NCBI RefSeq assembly: GCF_947489755.1
Contig: NZ_CANLFB010000014.1
Coordinates: 1-64,000 of the forward strand
DNA from: an uncultured Psychromonas sp.
GTDB taxonomy: Bacteria; Pseudomonadota; Gammaproteobacteria; Enterobacterales; Psychromonadaceae
DNA: 64,000 nucleotides
Direction: 5' to 3'
Positions within the stretch are counted from its first letter, which is position 1, and each line of letters opens with the position of its first letter. Positions 17,804 through 27,576 of this stretch are shown piece by piece. The position numbers and the translations under genes were made by a program. The notes beneath the pieces were generated by a model. It worked only from the letters and a program-made list of their open reading frames with translations. It had not been told where the DNA came from and made no database searches.

Positions 17804-18014
17804 ACTATATTACTGTTTATTATATTGTTTTTAACATTGTTTTAATGTTACTAACAAGGTTAATAACTTACCGACAGCTAATTAAACAACTAAAAACAGA
17901 GCGGATTGTATTCGCACTATTTTTAGTTGTCAATTTCAAATAGGTAAAATACCTATAATTTATAGAGTCGCTGCGTATCAATTCAGTTAATCGTCATCAC
18001 TCTAAATCGCAGAT

Positions 18015-19796
18015 CTATTTAACGCTTGTATTGATTCGGTAAAAACGAGTCGTACCGCTAACTTCATTTCCTACTATTAATATAGGTGTTCCAGAAGGGC
18101 TATCTTTTGCACTCACGAATTTAAAACCTTCAGGCCCTAAATCTCCCGCATCAACTTGATAGGTTTTAACGCCGTCAGCATTTTTTTGCTTATTATCTTT
18201 TGGATTAACTGACATATCTCGACTATTTAAGTACTGCACAAACTGCGCCTGACTAGGTTCACTGATATCATAAACCATGATCCCGCCCATTCGCTCTAAA
18301 CCGATAAACGCATAGGTCTTCCCGTTAATAACGCCTGTGGTAAGGGCTTCTGGCTCAGGACCTTTCTTAGCGCTACGATCTTCACCTTTCAATTTATTAT
18401 GTGTTTGGTTGAAATCTTTACCGTATTTTTCAGCTGTTATTCGTTCAAAATCACTGCCAGAATCAAATATCATTTTTGAATTTTTAATATCCCAAATTGA
18501 AAACGAGCGACCACCAAAGGTTAATAATCGGTCGATTTTTCCGTCACCATCTAAATCACCATGCTTTGCTGTTAAAGAGTGTGAAAACTTGATTCTATTA
18601 ACGGTTGATTGCTGTGAACCACCTTCTTTAAAGTGTGATAAATCCAAGGTTGCAGACATTGATTTAGGAGAATAAGTCTTGCTAGAAAGAGCCTCTTTTA
18701 ATTTAATATCATCGGCGCAATTATTGTCTTCTAAATGGTAGTAAAAATGACCTTGTTCGCATTCAGCTTGAGATAATTCACTCACCCAATCACTTCTATC
18801 ATCGCCTTCATTGGCTGTTAGTAAATAATCAACATTATTGATTTGTACTGTGGCAATGGTATCAGGCTGATACATGCCTAATAATGCTTCGTTTTTTAGC
18901 AGAGCTTGCTTGTCTTTATCATTACCATCAATCTCGTTGCCTTTGGCTAGATGGTCTTTAAACCCAAGTGACATAATGCGATCGATTTTTTTAGTTTTTA
19001 AATCAACCACTGCAATGGCATTATTTTCTTGTAACGCAACGTAAGCTTGACTGCTGTCTGAATTAATCGCGATATATTCTGGTTCTATATCCTCTGCGAC
19101 ACTGGCTTGATAACCATTTAATAAGAGATCTTTAGGTAATTGATTATGACGAGACCCGCCTTGGTTAAAGTCAGTAAAACCTAGACGCGTCACTTTAGTG
19201 GATAGTTTTTTATCTTGCCAATGAATATCTAAAATGGCTATTTCACCTTCAGGATCAATAGCGTAATTGCCAATACTTGGCTCACCTTCAAGTGCGATAA
19301 CAAGCTGCTTTCCATTGGGTGTAAAAGTTAACATGTCAGGTAATGCACCAACATAATGTGCTGATATAAAACGTAAGTCTGAAGTGTCATAAAAGGCAAC
19401 CCAACCAGATTCTGTTTTGTTTTTCGCTTCAATGGCAACGGCTAATAACCCATTATAAACATCTATGCTATTGGCAGCGCCAGCTTCTTCATTTAAGTGT
19501 TGTTTGATGTCTGCTTTAATATTTAGCTTATTCGCTAAAGTAGGGGCGTCTATATTGTTGCTATCGAGCACATCGATTTTCCCTGATTGTGCATTCACCA
19601 CAAATGTTTGTTGAGTTAATTTATCGAAGGTGACAATTTCAGCTGCGCTTTGATCAAAAATATTGGATTGGTATCGACCTGCTTCAACAAGGTTAATATC
19701 GGATAGTTGATCTTGTTTGGTGGTTTGAGCTGATATATTTGAACAAGTAAAGATAGTTGAAGAAAGAATAATACTAGTGATTAAATTATGCTTCAT
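18015..19796 (-). CDS. Secreted choice-of-anchor I (beta-propeller) protein
   Basis: 593-aa exported protein. Residues 1-23 are a signal peptide (cleavage near ISAQ). The body has WD/YVTN-like repeats, for example DKLTQQTFVVNAQSGKIDVL, LTFTPNGKQLVIALEGEPS and INSDSSQAYVALQENNAIAVVDL, an EPEALTTGVINGKTYAFIGLER segment and the C-terminal GPEGFKFV...GTPILIVGNEVSGTTRFYRI motif of the choice-of-anchor I family. Members are periplasmic or surface proteins sometimes annotated as alkaline phosphatase-like; the activity is unproven. No LPXTG, PEP-CTERM or GlyGly anchor is visible. A Pho-box-like sequence lies 55 nt upstream (19851-19868). Confidence 0.85.
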   Translation of the reverse strand: MKHNLITSIILSSTIFTCSNISAQTTKQDQLSDINLVEAGRYQSNIFDQSAAEIVTFDKLTQQTFVVNAQSGKIDVLDSNNIDAPTLANKLNIKADIKQHLNEEAGAANSIDVYNGLLAVAIEAKNKTESGWVAFYDTSDLRFISAHYVGALPDMLTFTPNGKQLVIALEGEPSIGNYAIDPEGEIAILDIHWQDKKLSTKVTRLGFTDFNQGGSRHNQLPKDLLLNGYQASVAEDIEPEYIAINSDSSQAYVALQENNAIAVVDLKTKKIDRIMSLGFKDHLAKGNEIDGNDKDKQALLKNEALLGMYQPDTIATVQINNVDYLLTANEGDDRSDWVSELSQAECEQGHFYYHLEDNNCADDIKLKEALSSKTYSPKSMSATLDLSHFKEGGSQQSTVNRIKFSHSLTAKHGDLDGDGKIDRLLTFGGRSFSIWDIKNSKMIFDSGSDFERITAEKYGKDFNQTHNKLKGEDRSAKKGPEPEALTTGVINGKTYAFIGLERMGGIMVYDISEPSQAQFVQYLNSRDMSVNPKDNKQKNADGVKTYQVDAGDLGPEGFKFVSAKDSPSGTPILIVGNEVSGTTRFYRINTSVK

Positions 19797-19850
19797 TGTA
19801 AGGCTTCCATGTCGTATTGGATAAAGTAGACATATTTGTACCTTATTATT

Positions 19851-19868
19851 GTGACTATTTTATTAAAA
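19851..19868 (-). promoter_or_regulatory. Possible Pho box of the choice-of-anchor I gene
   Basis: The minus strand reads TTTTAATAAAATAGTCAC: two heptamers with a 4-nt spacer, matching CTGTCAT-type repeats at 4/7 and 5/7. This is a moderate match only. Confidence 0.3.
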
Positions 19869-20108
19869 CAGCGCTTTAAAGTGATTTTTAGACTCAAATA
19901 GTAAAAATAGGGAGTAGAGCCTATTAAAGAAGGAATAAAAAATCATTTAATGTAGAGATGCTTTATGAAAATGGTATTACCAACGTAATATTGGAGTCTG
20001 TCATTCAAGCTTGGGTATGAATATTAAACAATAATTGCCTGTTAAATATCAAAGTGTTGAAATTATCAGCAGTCAGTTCATATTTTTGATTTTATTAGTG
20101 TTTAGGGG

Positions 20109-20136
20109 TTGTGGTTAAAATTAACTTCTCTATAAT
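20109..20136 (+). promoter_or_regulatory. Promoter of tRNA-Leu
   Basis: TTGTGG, a 16-bp spacer, TATAAT, then a GC-rich ACGCC discriminator of the kind found in stable-RNA promoters. It lies 36 nt before the mature tRNA. Confidence 0.7.
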
Positions 20137-20171
20137 ACGCCTCACTTGCTTGAGAACGCTTTAAAGCAATC

Positions 20172-20257
20172 GCCCGGGTGGTGAAATCGGTAGACACAAG
20201 GGATTTAAAATCCCTCGACTTATGGTCGTGACGGTTCAAGTCCGTCTCCGGGCACCA
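20172..20257 (+). tRNA. tRNA-Leu (anticodon TAA)
   Basis: 86-nt class II tRNA with a long variable arm and encoded CCA. The anticodon stem-loop GGGATTTAAAATCCC gives TAA (leucine, TTA codons); the T-arm contains GGTTCAAGTCC. It has its own promoter and terminator. Confidence 0.96.
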
Positions 20258-20265
20258 ATTTTAAG

Positions 20266-20296
20266 AAAAAGCTTCGCATTTGCGAAGCTTTTTTTT
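20266..20296 (+). terminator. tRNA-Leu terminator
   Basis: An inverted repeat (AAAAAGCTTCGCA, 20266-20278, and its complement from 20281) is followed by eight or more Ts, 9 nt after the tRNA. Confidence 0.92.
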
Positions 20297-21127
20297 GTCT
20301 AAAATTTATAATTATTGAACCTGTTTTGATTTTATCTATTTAGCAGAAAGCAAAAATACAGAGCGATTAATTTTTACTGTTTTATCATCGTCCTATTCAT
20401 GACCGTTTTATTTTTCATGCTCATTCTTTAATCGCTACCTTTTCGACACCACCTGCTAACTTCTAGTCTTCACTTTATAGCCATTACTTTTTATTAATCG
20501 TTATTATTTTACACATTATCTCTATATCATTTTCGATTAATATTTTATTTAACTTTTATTCTGGTTAATGAAAGCGGCATTATATTTAACATCATCCGGT
20601 TATATTTTTTGACGAGTCAATGTTGTTAATTTTGAGTATTTCAAGGCGAATTATTGAAGCAATAACGGGTTATTGAGAGATAATTTTACGTAGAAATCCA
20701 TGGTAATAGCGTGCTGTATCGCTTTGCTTATTCAGAAATGAGGTTATGTAGTTCCATACCTTTTATTTTTTAAATCATGTGGAGTTTTATTATATTTAGT
20801 GTGATTAATTTGCCAGACGTTAGCGTAGAAAATAAAGTGATAAGCCTAAAATTCAATTAATTTAGCCAACCTATTAATAGGTAGAAAGATTAGTTTTATA
20901 ATAACAATCACTTTAGGCCTGATTAAGGCAAAAGTGTGAAGATAGTTGCTAATATAGTCTATTGTTTTATAGACCTTTTACTATAACTCAGTTAAATTTG
21001 ATGTAATAATTATTAGTATTACAAATAATTAAATCATTTTTTGAGTACCACGGACGATAAAATTCAAATATTAAATGCTGCATGCTTGGTATGAAGTCAT
21101 CAGACTTAAAGAAGGTATAGGTAAAAA
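20297..21127. other. Long AT-rich intergenic region
   Basis: About 830 bp with no credible ORF, RNA gene or repeat. I looked for a c-di-GMP riboswitch ahead of the GGDEF-EAL gene and saw none of its conserved blocks. Only short inverted repeats are present (for example around 20958-20975). Confidence 0.5.
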
Positions 21128-24100
21128 ATGGACTTTTTCCATACGTTAAAATCTCGCTTATTATTCTTGATCTTTATTGTTGCATTACCTGGATTAGTTG
21201 CCATTTTATTTCAAGCAACTTCTGAGCGTAATAATGCAATAGAAAATGCTCGTCGACTTGCTGTGGTTGTGGTCGATAACATCACTGCAGAACAAGCAGA
21301 CATCATAGAAAATACAAAAAGTTTTTTACAGCGCTTATCGCAATCTCCTATTTTATTAAATCCAACTTCTGTTGAATGCAGTCAATTTTTAGCGAACATT
21401 CATCACTTAAGCGATAATTACGTCAACTTAGGTGCACCTACTGTTGATGGTCAATTATTGTGTAATGCGACACCATTAAGTGAACCGATTAATGTTTCTG
21501 ACCGTGCTTATATACAACAAGCTATTACTCAAAGAGAATTTACTATTGGTCAATTTCAATTTGATCGAGCGGCCGAAAAAACCAGTATTAATTTTGCTTA
21601 TCCAATTATCAATGCTGTAAATGATGTCGTTGGTGCCACTGTTGCCGTTGTTTCACTTGACTGGTGGAGTAAGCAACTTGAACACGCTAATTTACCTGAC
21701 AAATCTGTTGCCTATATTACTGACTCTAACCATAAAATCATCGCGCTTTATCCTGAAAATAAAGCACTACTTGGCCTTTCCTTAGAAAGTGTTCAATATT
21801 CAATTAAATTAATGCCAGATAAAAAAGTAAAATTAGTTGAAGATTCAAACGATTACTTGCGCATATTTGTTAGTAGAGCATTAATAAATATGGATGATCA
21901 GAGGGGCACTGATGACACTGTTAATATTATTGTGGGTATACCTTTTGAAAATGAATTAAATCTTATTGACTCGAGGTTATTGAAAATCATTTCAATATTA
22001 CTATTTTTTGTTTTAATCATTGTTCTATTTGCTATTTTTGCCATCAATAAAAGTGTCTTAAAACCGCTTCAAACACTTAAGAACTCTACTAAGCAATTTG
22101 CGCTGGGAGTGGATGAAAGTGTTCATTCTCTAGAGGGGACTAAAGAGCTTGTTGATCTACAAGAGCATTTTTATTTAATGGCAAAAACAAGATTGTATGC
22201 AGAAGAGCAACTTAAGTTTAGCCAAGCATTTTTGCAAGAAAGTGAAATGAGACTGTCGAGGCATTTACAAAATACACCGCTTGGTTCAATTAGTTGGGAT
22301 AGAAACTTTATTTGTACGGAATGGAATCGTGCCGCTGAGCATATCTTTGGATACTCATCAGGCGAAGCTATCGGGGCGATTGTGAGTGATTTAATCGTTT
22401 CTCCTGAATTGAAAAAAGCGTTTGTTCAACACTATAAATTATTATTGAAACAGGAAGGTGGGACCTACTTTAAAGGACACCATCTTACTAAAGATGGCAA
22501 CAGCCTTAATTGCAGTTGGCATAATACTTTAATTCTCGATAAAGAAGGGAACGCTAATGGATTTGCGACGTTAGTTAAAGATATAACTGAAGAGAAACGT
22601 AATCAGGATACGTTAGATAATTTCTTTAAGTTACCAATGAACCTTCATGCCATCGTTAACTTTGATAAATCTATTATTAAAGTGAATAAAGGCTGGGAGA
22701 CTATTCTTGGTCACACATCAAAAGAGCTGTTAGGCACTAATATATTAATGTTAATGCATCCAGATGATATTCAAAAATCTAAAATTGTCAGGACTACACT
22801 ACAAACCGATCATGACCTTCTTTCTTTTGAAACTCGATGTAAAACGAAAGATGGAAAGTATCGTTTAATTGATTGGTCTTGCACCGTTTCTAGTGAAGAT
22901 AGGATTTATTATGCAATTGGTGTTGATATTACAGATAGACGCTTAATTGAAGATAAATTAAAGCTCGCGGCAGGTGTTTTTACACATGCTAAAGAAGCGG
23001 TCATTATTGCTGACGAAAGTCATCGTATTATCGATGTTAATGATGCATTTACAAAAATAAGCGGTTATTCAAAAGAAGAGTCTATAGGCCAGAAAACCAG
23101 TATGTTTAGGTCAGGCTTGGAGACCACTGAATTTTATAATGAGATATACAAAACTATTGCTGAAAAGGGACATTGGACGGGAGAAATTAGTAATAAGTGT
23201 AAAAATGGAACAATTATTTCTCAATTGCTGACGATCAGCACTATTAACGACACTCTCGGAAAAATATCCAACTATATTGCTTTATATACTGATATTAGTG
23301 CGATAAAAGAACAGCAATGGCAATTAGAGCGTATTACTCATTATGATGTGTTAACTGGGTTACCTAACAGAAGCTTACTCGCAGATCGCTTAAAACAAGC
23401 AATGCTATTTTGTGAGCGTAAGAAACAATCCTTGGCGGTTATTTTCCTTGATTTAGATGGTTTTAAAGAAATAAATGATAATCACGGCCACAAAACGGGG
23501 GATAAATTATTAGTCGAAATGGCCTCTCGTATTCAAGCTTGTTTAGGAGAGGGCGATACACTTGCTCGTTTCGGTGGAGATGAGTTTGTCGCCGTATTAG
23601 GAAATCTTGATAATGCGCATGATTGTGAGCCTGTATTAGAGGAATTGCTTTCAGCGGTACAAATTCCGCTTATGATAGGGCATGCTGCTATTAATATTTC
23701 TGCAAGTATTGGAGTGACGATTTATCCTCATGATGATGTTGATGCAGAACAACTATTACGACATGCAGATCAAGCGATGTATACCGCGAAGCAAGAAGGC
23801 AAGAATCGTTATTATCTATTTGATATGGTCCAAGATATTGCCTTAAAAACGCAGCATGAAAAATTAATTAGAATTGAAACCGCCTTACAGGAAAATGAGT
23901 TTGTCCTTTATTACCAACCTAAAGTAAATATGATCACTGGTGAATTGATTGGTGTGGAAGCATTGATTCGTTGGCTTCATCCTGAACTAGGTTTATTACC
24001 ACCGATTGAATTTTTACCAATTATTGAACGCCATGAACTCACAATAAAAGTCGGTGAGTGGGTTATTGATACGGCACTTGCTCAAATTACACTTTGGCAA

Positions 24101-24652
24101 AAATTTGGTTTAAATATTGTTGTTAGTGTCAATATTGATGCGTTACAACTACAACAAGTTTCTTTTGTAGAGCGACTTTCTTCGTTGTTAGCGGCTCATC
24201 CAAATGTCCCTAAAGGGGCTCTTCAATTAGAAGTATTAGAAACAAGTGAATTAGCCGATGTAAAAGACGTCGCAAGAATAATGCACGCTTGTATTGAGTT
24301 AGGTGTTGGATTTGCGTTAGATGATTTTGGAACGGGTTATTGTTCGTTAACGTATCTAAAGCGTTTACCCGTTAACTTGATAAAAATAGATCAAAGCTTT
24401 ATTTTTGGTATGTTAGACGACTCTGAAGATTTGTCGATTGTTGAGGGCGTGATGGGACTCTCTAAGGCTTTCGAGCTCGATATTATTGCTGAAGGCGTTG
24501 AAACGCTTGAGCACGGAACGGCATTATTAGGGTTAGGTTGTTATTTAGCACAAGGATACGGTATTGCAAGACCTATGCCTGCTGCTGAAATACTAACCTG
24601 GTCAGAAAATTGGACCCCTGATAAAGCTTGGTCGACGTTTAATTTAAGCTAA
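21128..24652 (+). CDS. Membrane PAS-GGDEF-EAL cyclic-di-GMP protein
   Basis: 1174-aa sensor. Transmembrane helix (~9-29), extracytoplasmic dCache-type sensor (~30-280), second transmembrane helix (~285-308), short HAMP-like linker, three PAS domains (~375-490, ~500-610, ~615-730), GGDEF domain with intact GGDEF at 816-820, and EAL domain with EAL at 944-946. EAL residues for metal binding and catalysis are present (LEVLETSELAD, LDDFGTGYCSLTYLKRLPVNLIKIDQ, AEGVET). Both synthesis and hydrolysis of c-di-GMP look possible. The product-inhibition site RxxD is GEGD, so allosteric inhibition of the cyclase is probably lost. The gene stands alone with a terminator after it. Confidence 0.9.
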   Translation: MDFFHTLKSRLLFLIFIVALPGLVAILFQATSERNNAIENARRLAVVVVDNITAEQADIIENTKSFLQRLSQSPILLNPTSVECSQFLANIHHLSDNYVNLGAPTVDGQLLCNATPLSEPINVSDRAYIQQAITQREFTIGQFQFDRAAEKTSINFAYPIINAVNDVVGATVAVVSLDWWSKQLEHANLPDKSVAYITDSNHKIIALYPENKALLGLSLESVQYSIKLMPDKKVKLVEDSNDYLRIFVSRALINMDDQRGTDDTVNIIVGIPFENELNLIDSRLLKIISILLFFVLIIVLFAIFAINKSVLKPLQTLKNSTKQFALGVDESVHSLEGTKELVDLQEHFYLMAKTRLYAEEQLKFSQAFLQESEMRLSRHLQNTPLGSISWDRNFICTEWNRAAEHIFGYSSGEAIGAIVSDLIVSPELKKAFVQHYKLLLKQEGGTYFKGHHLTKDGNSLNCSWHNTLILDKEGNANGFATLVKDITEEKRNQDTLDNFFKLPMNLHAIVNFDKSIIKVNKGWETILGHTSKELLGTNILMLMHPDDIQKSKIVRTTLQTDHDLLSFETRCKTKDGKYRLIDWSCTVSSEDRIYYAIGVDITDRRLIEDKLKLAAGVFTHAKEAVIIADESHRIIDVNDAFTKISGYSKEESIGQKTSMFRSGLETTEFYNEIYKTIAEKGHWTGEISNKCKNGTIISQLLTISTINDTLGKISNYIALYTDISAIKEQQWQLERITHYDVLTGLPNRSLLADRLKQAMLFCERKKQSLAVIFLDLDGFKEINDNHGHKTGDKLLVEMASRIQACLGEGDTLARFGGDEFVAVLGNLDNAHDCEPVLEELLSAVQIPLMIGHAAINISASIGVTIYPHDDVDAEQLLRHADQAMYTAKQEGKNRYYLFDMVQDIALKTQHEKLIRIETALQENEFVLYYQPKVNMITGELIGVEALIRWLHPELGLLPPIEFLPIIERHELTIKVGEWVIDTALAQITLWQKFGLNIVVSVNIDALQLQQVSFVERLSSLLAAHPNVPKGALQLEVLETSELADVKDVARIMHACIELGVGFALDDFGTGYCSLTYLKRLPVNLIKIDQSFIFGMLDDSEDLSIVEGVMGLSKAFELDIIAEGVETLEHGTALLGLGCYLAQGYGIARPMPAAEILTWSENWTPDKAWSTFNLS

Positions 24653-24685
24653 AAGCTGAAATTCTTAACAAGACAGTAAAGTATG

Positions 24686-24714
24686 AAGCCTCACATTATT
24701 GAGGCTTATTCTTA
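24686..24714 (+). terminator. Terminator of the GGDEF-EAL gene
   Basis: An 8-bp perfect stem (24686-24693/24700-24707) with a T-rich tail, about 35 nt after the stop codon. Confidence 0.75.
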
Positions 24715-24989
24715 TTGTATTTTGAACCATTAAAAGCTAGTTTATATTTAAAGAACGCTATAAAACTGCACAAAATTGAATATTTATTTTTGTATCATAT
24801 TCGCTAAGTATTTATAATCTTTGCAAATAGATCACAGCTAATATTAAAACGATCAAACAATAAAAGAAAATACTCCACCAATAACGCTTCGAATCATTGA
24901 TATCACTTCATTTTATTTCCGTTAACACCCTGATTATGCTTTAATACGGCGCTTAGATCGTCGTTAAATAAATAGCATTGGGGTTTACT
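24715..24989. other. Spacer upstream of rluF
   Basis: About 275 bp, AT-rich. It should contain the rluF operon promoter; I see no RNA structure or extra gene. Confidence 0.4.
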
Positions 24990-26003
24990 GTGAGTCAAGA
25001 TATCGAGAAACGTCTTAATAAATTTATCAGTGATTCGGGACATTGTTCTCGACGTGAAGCAGATAAGTTAATTGAACAAAATCGCGTTAAAATTAATGGG
25101 CAAGTTCCTGAATTAGGGACTAAAGTTCAGCCAGGCGATGAAGTGTTTGTTGACGGTAAACGTATCAATAAAATAGCAGAGAATAAATCTGACCGTATTT
25201 ATATTGCTTATAACAAACCAACAGGTATTACATGCACCACTGAACGCGATGTTTACGGTAATATTATTGATGCTATTAGACATAAAGAACGTATTTTTCC
25301 TATCGGCCGTTTAGATAAACCTTCAGAAGGTTTAATCTTTCTTACTAGTGATGGCGACATCGTTAATAAAATTTTACGCGCTGAAAATGCACATGATAAA
25401 GAATATCGTGTCACAGTCGACCAACCACTAAGTGAACGTTTTGTTGACCGTATGCAACGTGGTGTTCCCATTTTAGATACAATTACCAAACCTTGTGTTG
25501 TTAAAGTTGAAAGTCGTTTTGTATTTACCATTATTTTAACGCAAGGCTTAAATCGTCAGATTCGCCGTATGTGTGAATATTTAGGTTACGAGGTTACACG
25601 TCTACAACGCACACGTATCATGAATGTGACGTTGAATAACTTGAAAGCAGGGCAATGGCGAAATCTTTCTGAAAAAGAGATGGCTGAAATTAATACCGCT
25701 GTTGAAGGTTCTTCAAAAACAGCCGTTAATACTACCTTGCCTAAAGAACAGCAATCTACTGATCAAACGAATAGTGATAAACTATCTCGTCAAAGAAAAG
25801 CTTCTGAACCTACTGCTTCTGGTGCTTACTACGGTAAAGTTGAAAGAAGTGGCAACGCAGAAAGAAATAATAGAAATGACAAGTATGGTTCGAACGATAG
25901 AACAGTCCCTAAAGCGAAGAAAGTATTTGTTAATAAAAATGCAAAACCAAGTACATCAAGTGCAACAATCAACAGACCAAAGTTGTCATTAAAAAGAAAA
26001 TGA
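24990..26003 (+). CDS. rluF: 23S rRNA pseudouridine(2604) synthase RluF
   Basis: 337-aa RsuA/RluB/E/F-family enzyme. An N-terminal S4 RNA-binding domain (RLNKFISDSGHCSRREADKLI) is followed by the catalytic core with YNKPTGITCTTERDV, the catalytic FPIGRLDKPSEGLIFLT, and GLNRQIRRMCEYLGYEV. It resembles RluF, which modifies U2604 of 23S rRNA. After about residue 230 comes a low-complexity, Lys/Asn/Ser-rich basic tail of ~100 residues, as in other RluF proteins. I chose the GTG at 24990, preceded by GGGG; an in-frame TTG lies at 24978. The stop overlaps thiL by 4 bp. Confidence 0.9.
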   Translation: MSQDIEKRLNKFISDSGHCSRREADKLIEQNRVKINGQVPELGTKVQPGDEVFVDGKRINKIAENKSDRIYIAYNKPTGITCTTERDVYGNIIDAIRHKERIFPIGRLDKPSEGLIFLTSDGDIVNKILRAENAHDKEYRVTVDQPLSERFVDRMQRGVPILDTITKPCVVKVESRFVFTIILTQGLNRQIRRMCEYLGYEVTRLQRTRIMNVTLNNLKAGQWRNLSEKEMAEINTAVEGSSKTAVNTTLPKEQQSTDQTNSDKLSRQRKASEPTASGAYYGKVERSGNAERNNRNDKYGSNDRTVPKAKKVFVNKNAKPSTSSATINRPKLSLKRK

Positions 26004-27046
26004 GCCAAGGTGAATTCGATATAATTAAACGTTATTTTCAACGCCCAACGAATAAAGTTGATGGTGTTGAAATTGGCATTGGTGATGATTGTGCAATATT
26101 GGATGTTCCTGAAAGGCATCAATTAGCCGTCACCACTGATAGCTTAGTCAGTGGAGTACATTTTTTTCATGATGTCGATGCTTACCGTTTAGGTTATAAA
26201 TCTTTGGCTGTTAACTTAAGCGATTTAGCCGCCATGGGCGCAACAGCAAAATGGGTTTCTTTGGCCATTACGTTGCCAACAGTCGATGAAACTTGGTTAG
26301 CTGATTTTTGCAGAGGTTTTTTTGCGTTAGCTGATAAATATAATGTGCAATTAATTGGTGGTGATACCACAAAAGGTCCGCTATCAATTACTGTTTCAGC
26401 TAAAGGTATCGTTAAAACAGGTCAAGCTTTAACACGCAGCGGTGCTCAAGTTGGCGATGTGATTTTTGTGAGTGGTTGTTTAGGAGATGGCGCTTTAGGA
26501 CTTGCTGTTAAACTGTTATCGACTGAAGCACAACAACTTACCCCAGAAAGCCAACAAGCATTTATCAATGCGTTAGAGCTTACTGAACCTCGTTTAGAAC
26601 TGGCTAAACTGCTCGTTGGCTATGCGTCAAGTTGTATTGATATCTCCGATGGTTTGAGTCAAGATCTCTCGCATATCCTTAAAAAATCACAGTGTAACGC
26701 TGAGATAACATTAGAAAAATTACCTTTTTCCGATGCGATGTTAAATGAAATTAAATTAGGTCATCTTCCGTTATCACAGGTTTGGCAATATGCTGTGAAT
26801 GGCGGCGATGATTATGAATTAGTATTTACCATTCCTGCAGATAAAGTGAGTGCATTTCACACATTATTAAAAACACAATCAATGTTAGACGATGTGGATT
26901 GTTATGAAATTGGTAAAATAACTGAATCTAAGCTTATTGATTGCAATAAATCGACCAACATACCGTCAACAACACCTTCTATATTATTCACTCATCTACA
27001 ACAGCCTGTTGATTTAAATAGCAGCGGCTGGGATCATTTCAAATAA
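26000..27046 (+). CDS. thiL: Thiamine-monophosphate kinase
   Basis: 348-aa ThiL, which phosphorylates thiamine monophosphate to thiamine diphosphate. Hallmarks are the N-terminal GEFDIIKRYFQR, the metal-binding GIGDDCAILD, VNLSDLAAMGATAKW, GGDTTKG, and DISDGLSQDL. It overlaps rluF (ATGA) and is followed 9 nt later by pgpA, the conserved thiL-pgpA pair; the nusB and rib genes that usually precede thiL are not here. Its product serves Dxs, encoded nearby, as a cofactor. Confidence 0.96.
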   Translation: MSQGEFDIIKRYFQRPTNKVDGVEIGIGDDCAILDVPERHQLAVTTDSLVSGVHFFHDVDAYRLGYKSLAVNLSDLAAMGATAKWVSLAITLPTVDETWLADFCRGFFALADKYNVQLIGGDTTKGPLSITVSAKGIVKTGQALTRSGAQVGDVIFVSGCLGDGALGLAVKLLSTEAQQLTPESQQAFINALELTEPRLELAKLLVGYASSCIDISDGLSQDLSHILKKSQCNAEITLEKLPFSDAMLNEIKLGHLPLSQVWQYAVNGGDDYELVFTIPADKVSAFHTLLKTQSMLDDVDCYEIGKITESKLIDCNKSTNIPSTTPSILFTHLQQPVDLNSSGWDHFK

Positions 27047-27055
27047 GGTAATAAC

Positions 27056-27574
27056 ATGTTAAATCGTGATGATTTAAAAGGCTTAAAACTGTCAAACCCA
27101 ATACATTTAGCCGCTGTCGGTTTTGGTAGTGGTTTAGCACCTAAAGCACCAGGAACATTCGGTACATTAGCGGCAGTGCCACTTTTTTATCTTTTAGCAA
27201 TGCTTAGTATCGAATCTTATATTGCTGTCTTGGTCGTCACTAGCTTTGCTGGATTTTGGTTTTGCCATGTGACGAGTGATGCAATGGGTGTACATGATCA
27301 TAAAGCGATTGTATGGGATGAGTTTGTAGGTTATTGGATTACTATGTTACCTGTTTTATTCTTTTACCCAGACCTCAACAATACGATGGATATACCTTTT
27401 ATTTGGATTGCTATTGGTTTTGCTTTATTTCGTTTTTTTGATGTACTAAAACCTTTCCCTATTAGCTGGTTAGATAAAAAAGTACATGGTGGTTTTGGTA
27501 TAATGATTGACGATATCGTCGCTGGAGTGTTTGCTGCAATTGGATTGCTTTTGATAATTCAATATTGGGGGTAA
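27056..27574 (+). CDS. pgpA: Phosphatidylglycerophosphatase A
   Basis: 172-aa inner-membrane phosphatase that converts phosphatidylglycerophosphate to phosphatidylglycerol. Conserved features: GFGSGLAPKAPGTFGTLAAVP, the VWDEFVGYWITM motif, and FRFFDVLKPFPISWLDKKVHGGFGIMIDDIVAGV. Three to four hydrophobic segments are present. It belongs to the rluF-thiL-pgpA run, with the next gene starting just after its stop. Confidence 0.95.
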   Translation: MLNRDDLKGLKLSNPIHLAAVGFGSGLAPKAPGTFGTLAAVPLFYLLAMLSIESYIAVLVVTSFAGFWFCHVTSDAMGVHDHKAIVWDEFVGYWITMLPVLFFYPDLNNTMDIPFIWIAIGFALFRFFDVLKPFPISWLDKKVHGGFGIMIDDIVAGVFAAIGLLLIIQYWG

Positions 27575-27576
27575 AT

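Noticed and set aside
20300-21127. c-di-GMP riboswitch before the GGDEF-EAL gene
   Set aside because: None of the conserved GEMM blocks could be recognised.
25700-26003. THI-box riboswitch for thiL
   Set aside because: thiL overlaps rluF by 4 bp, and the upstream sequence is the coding tail of rluF.
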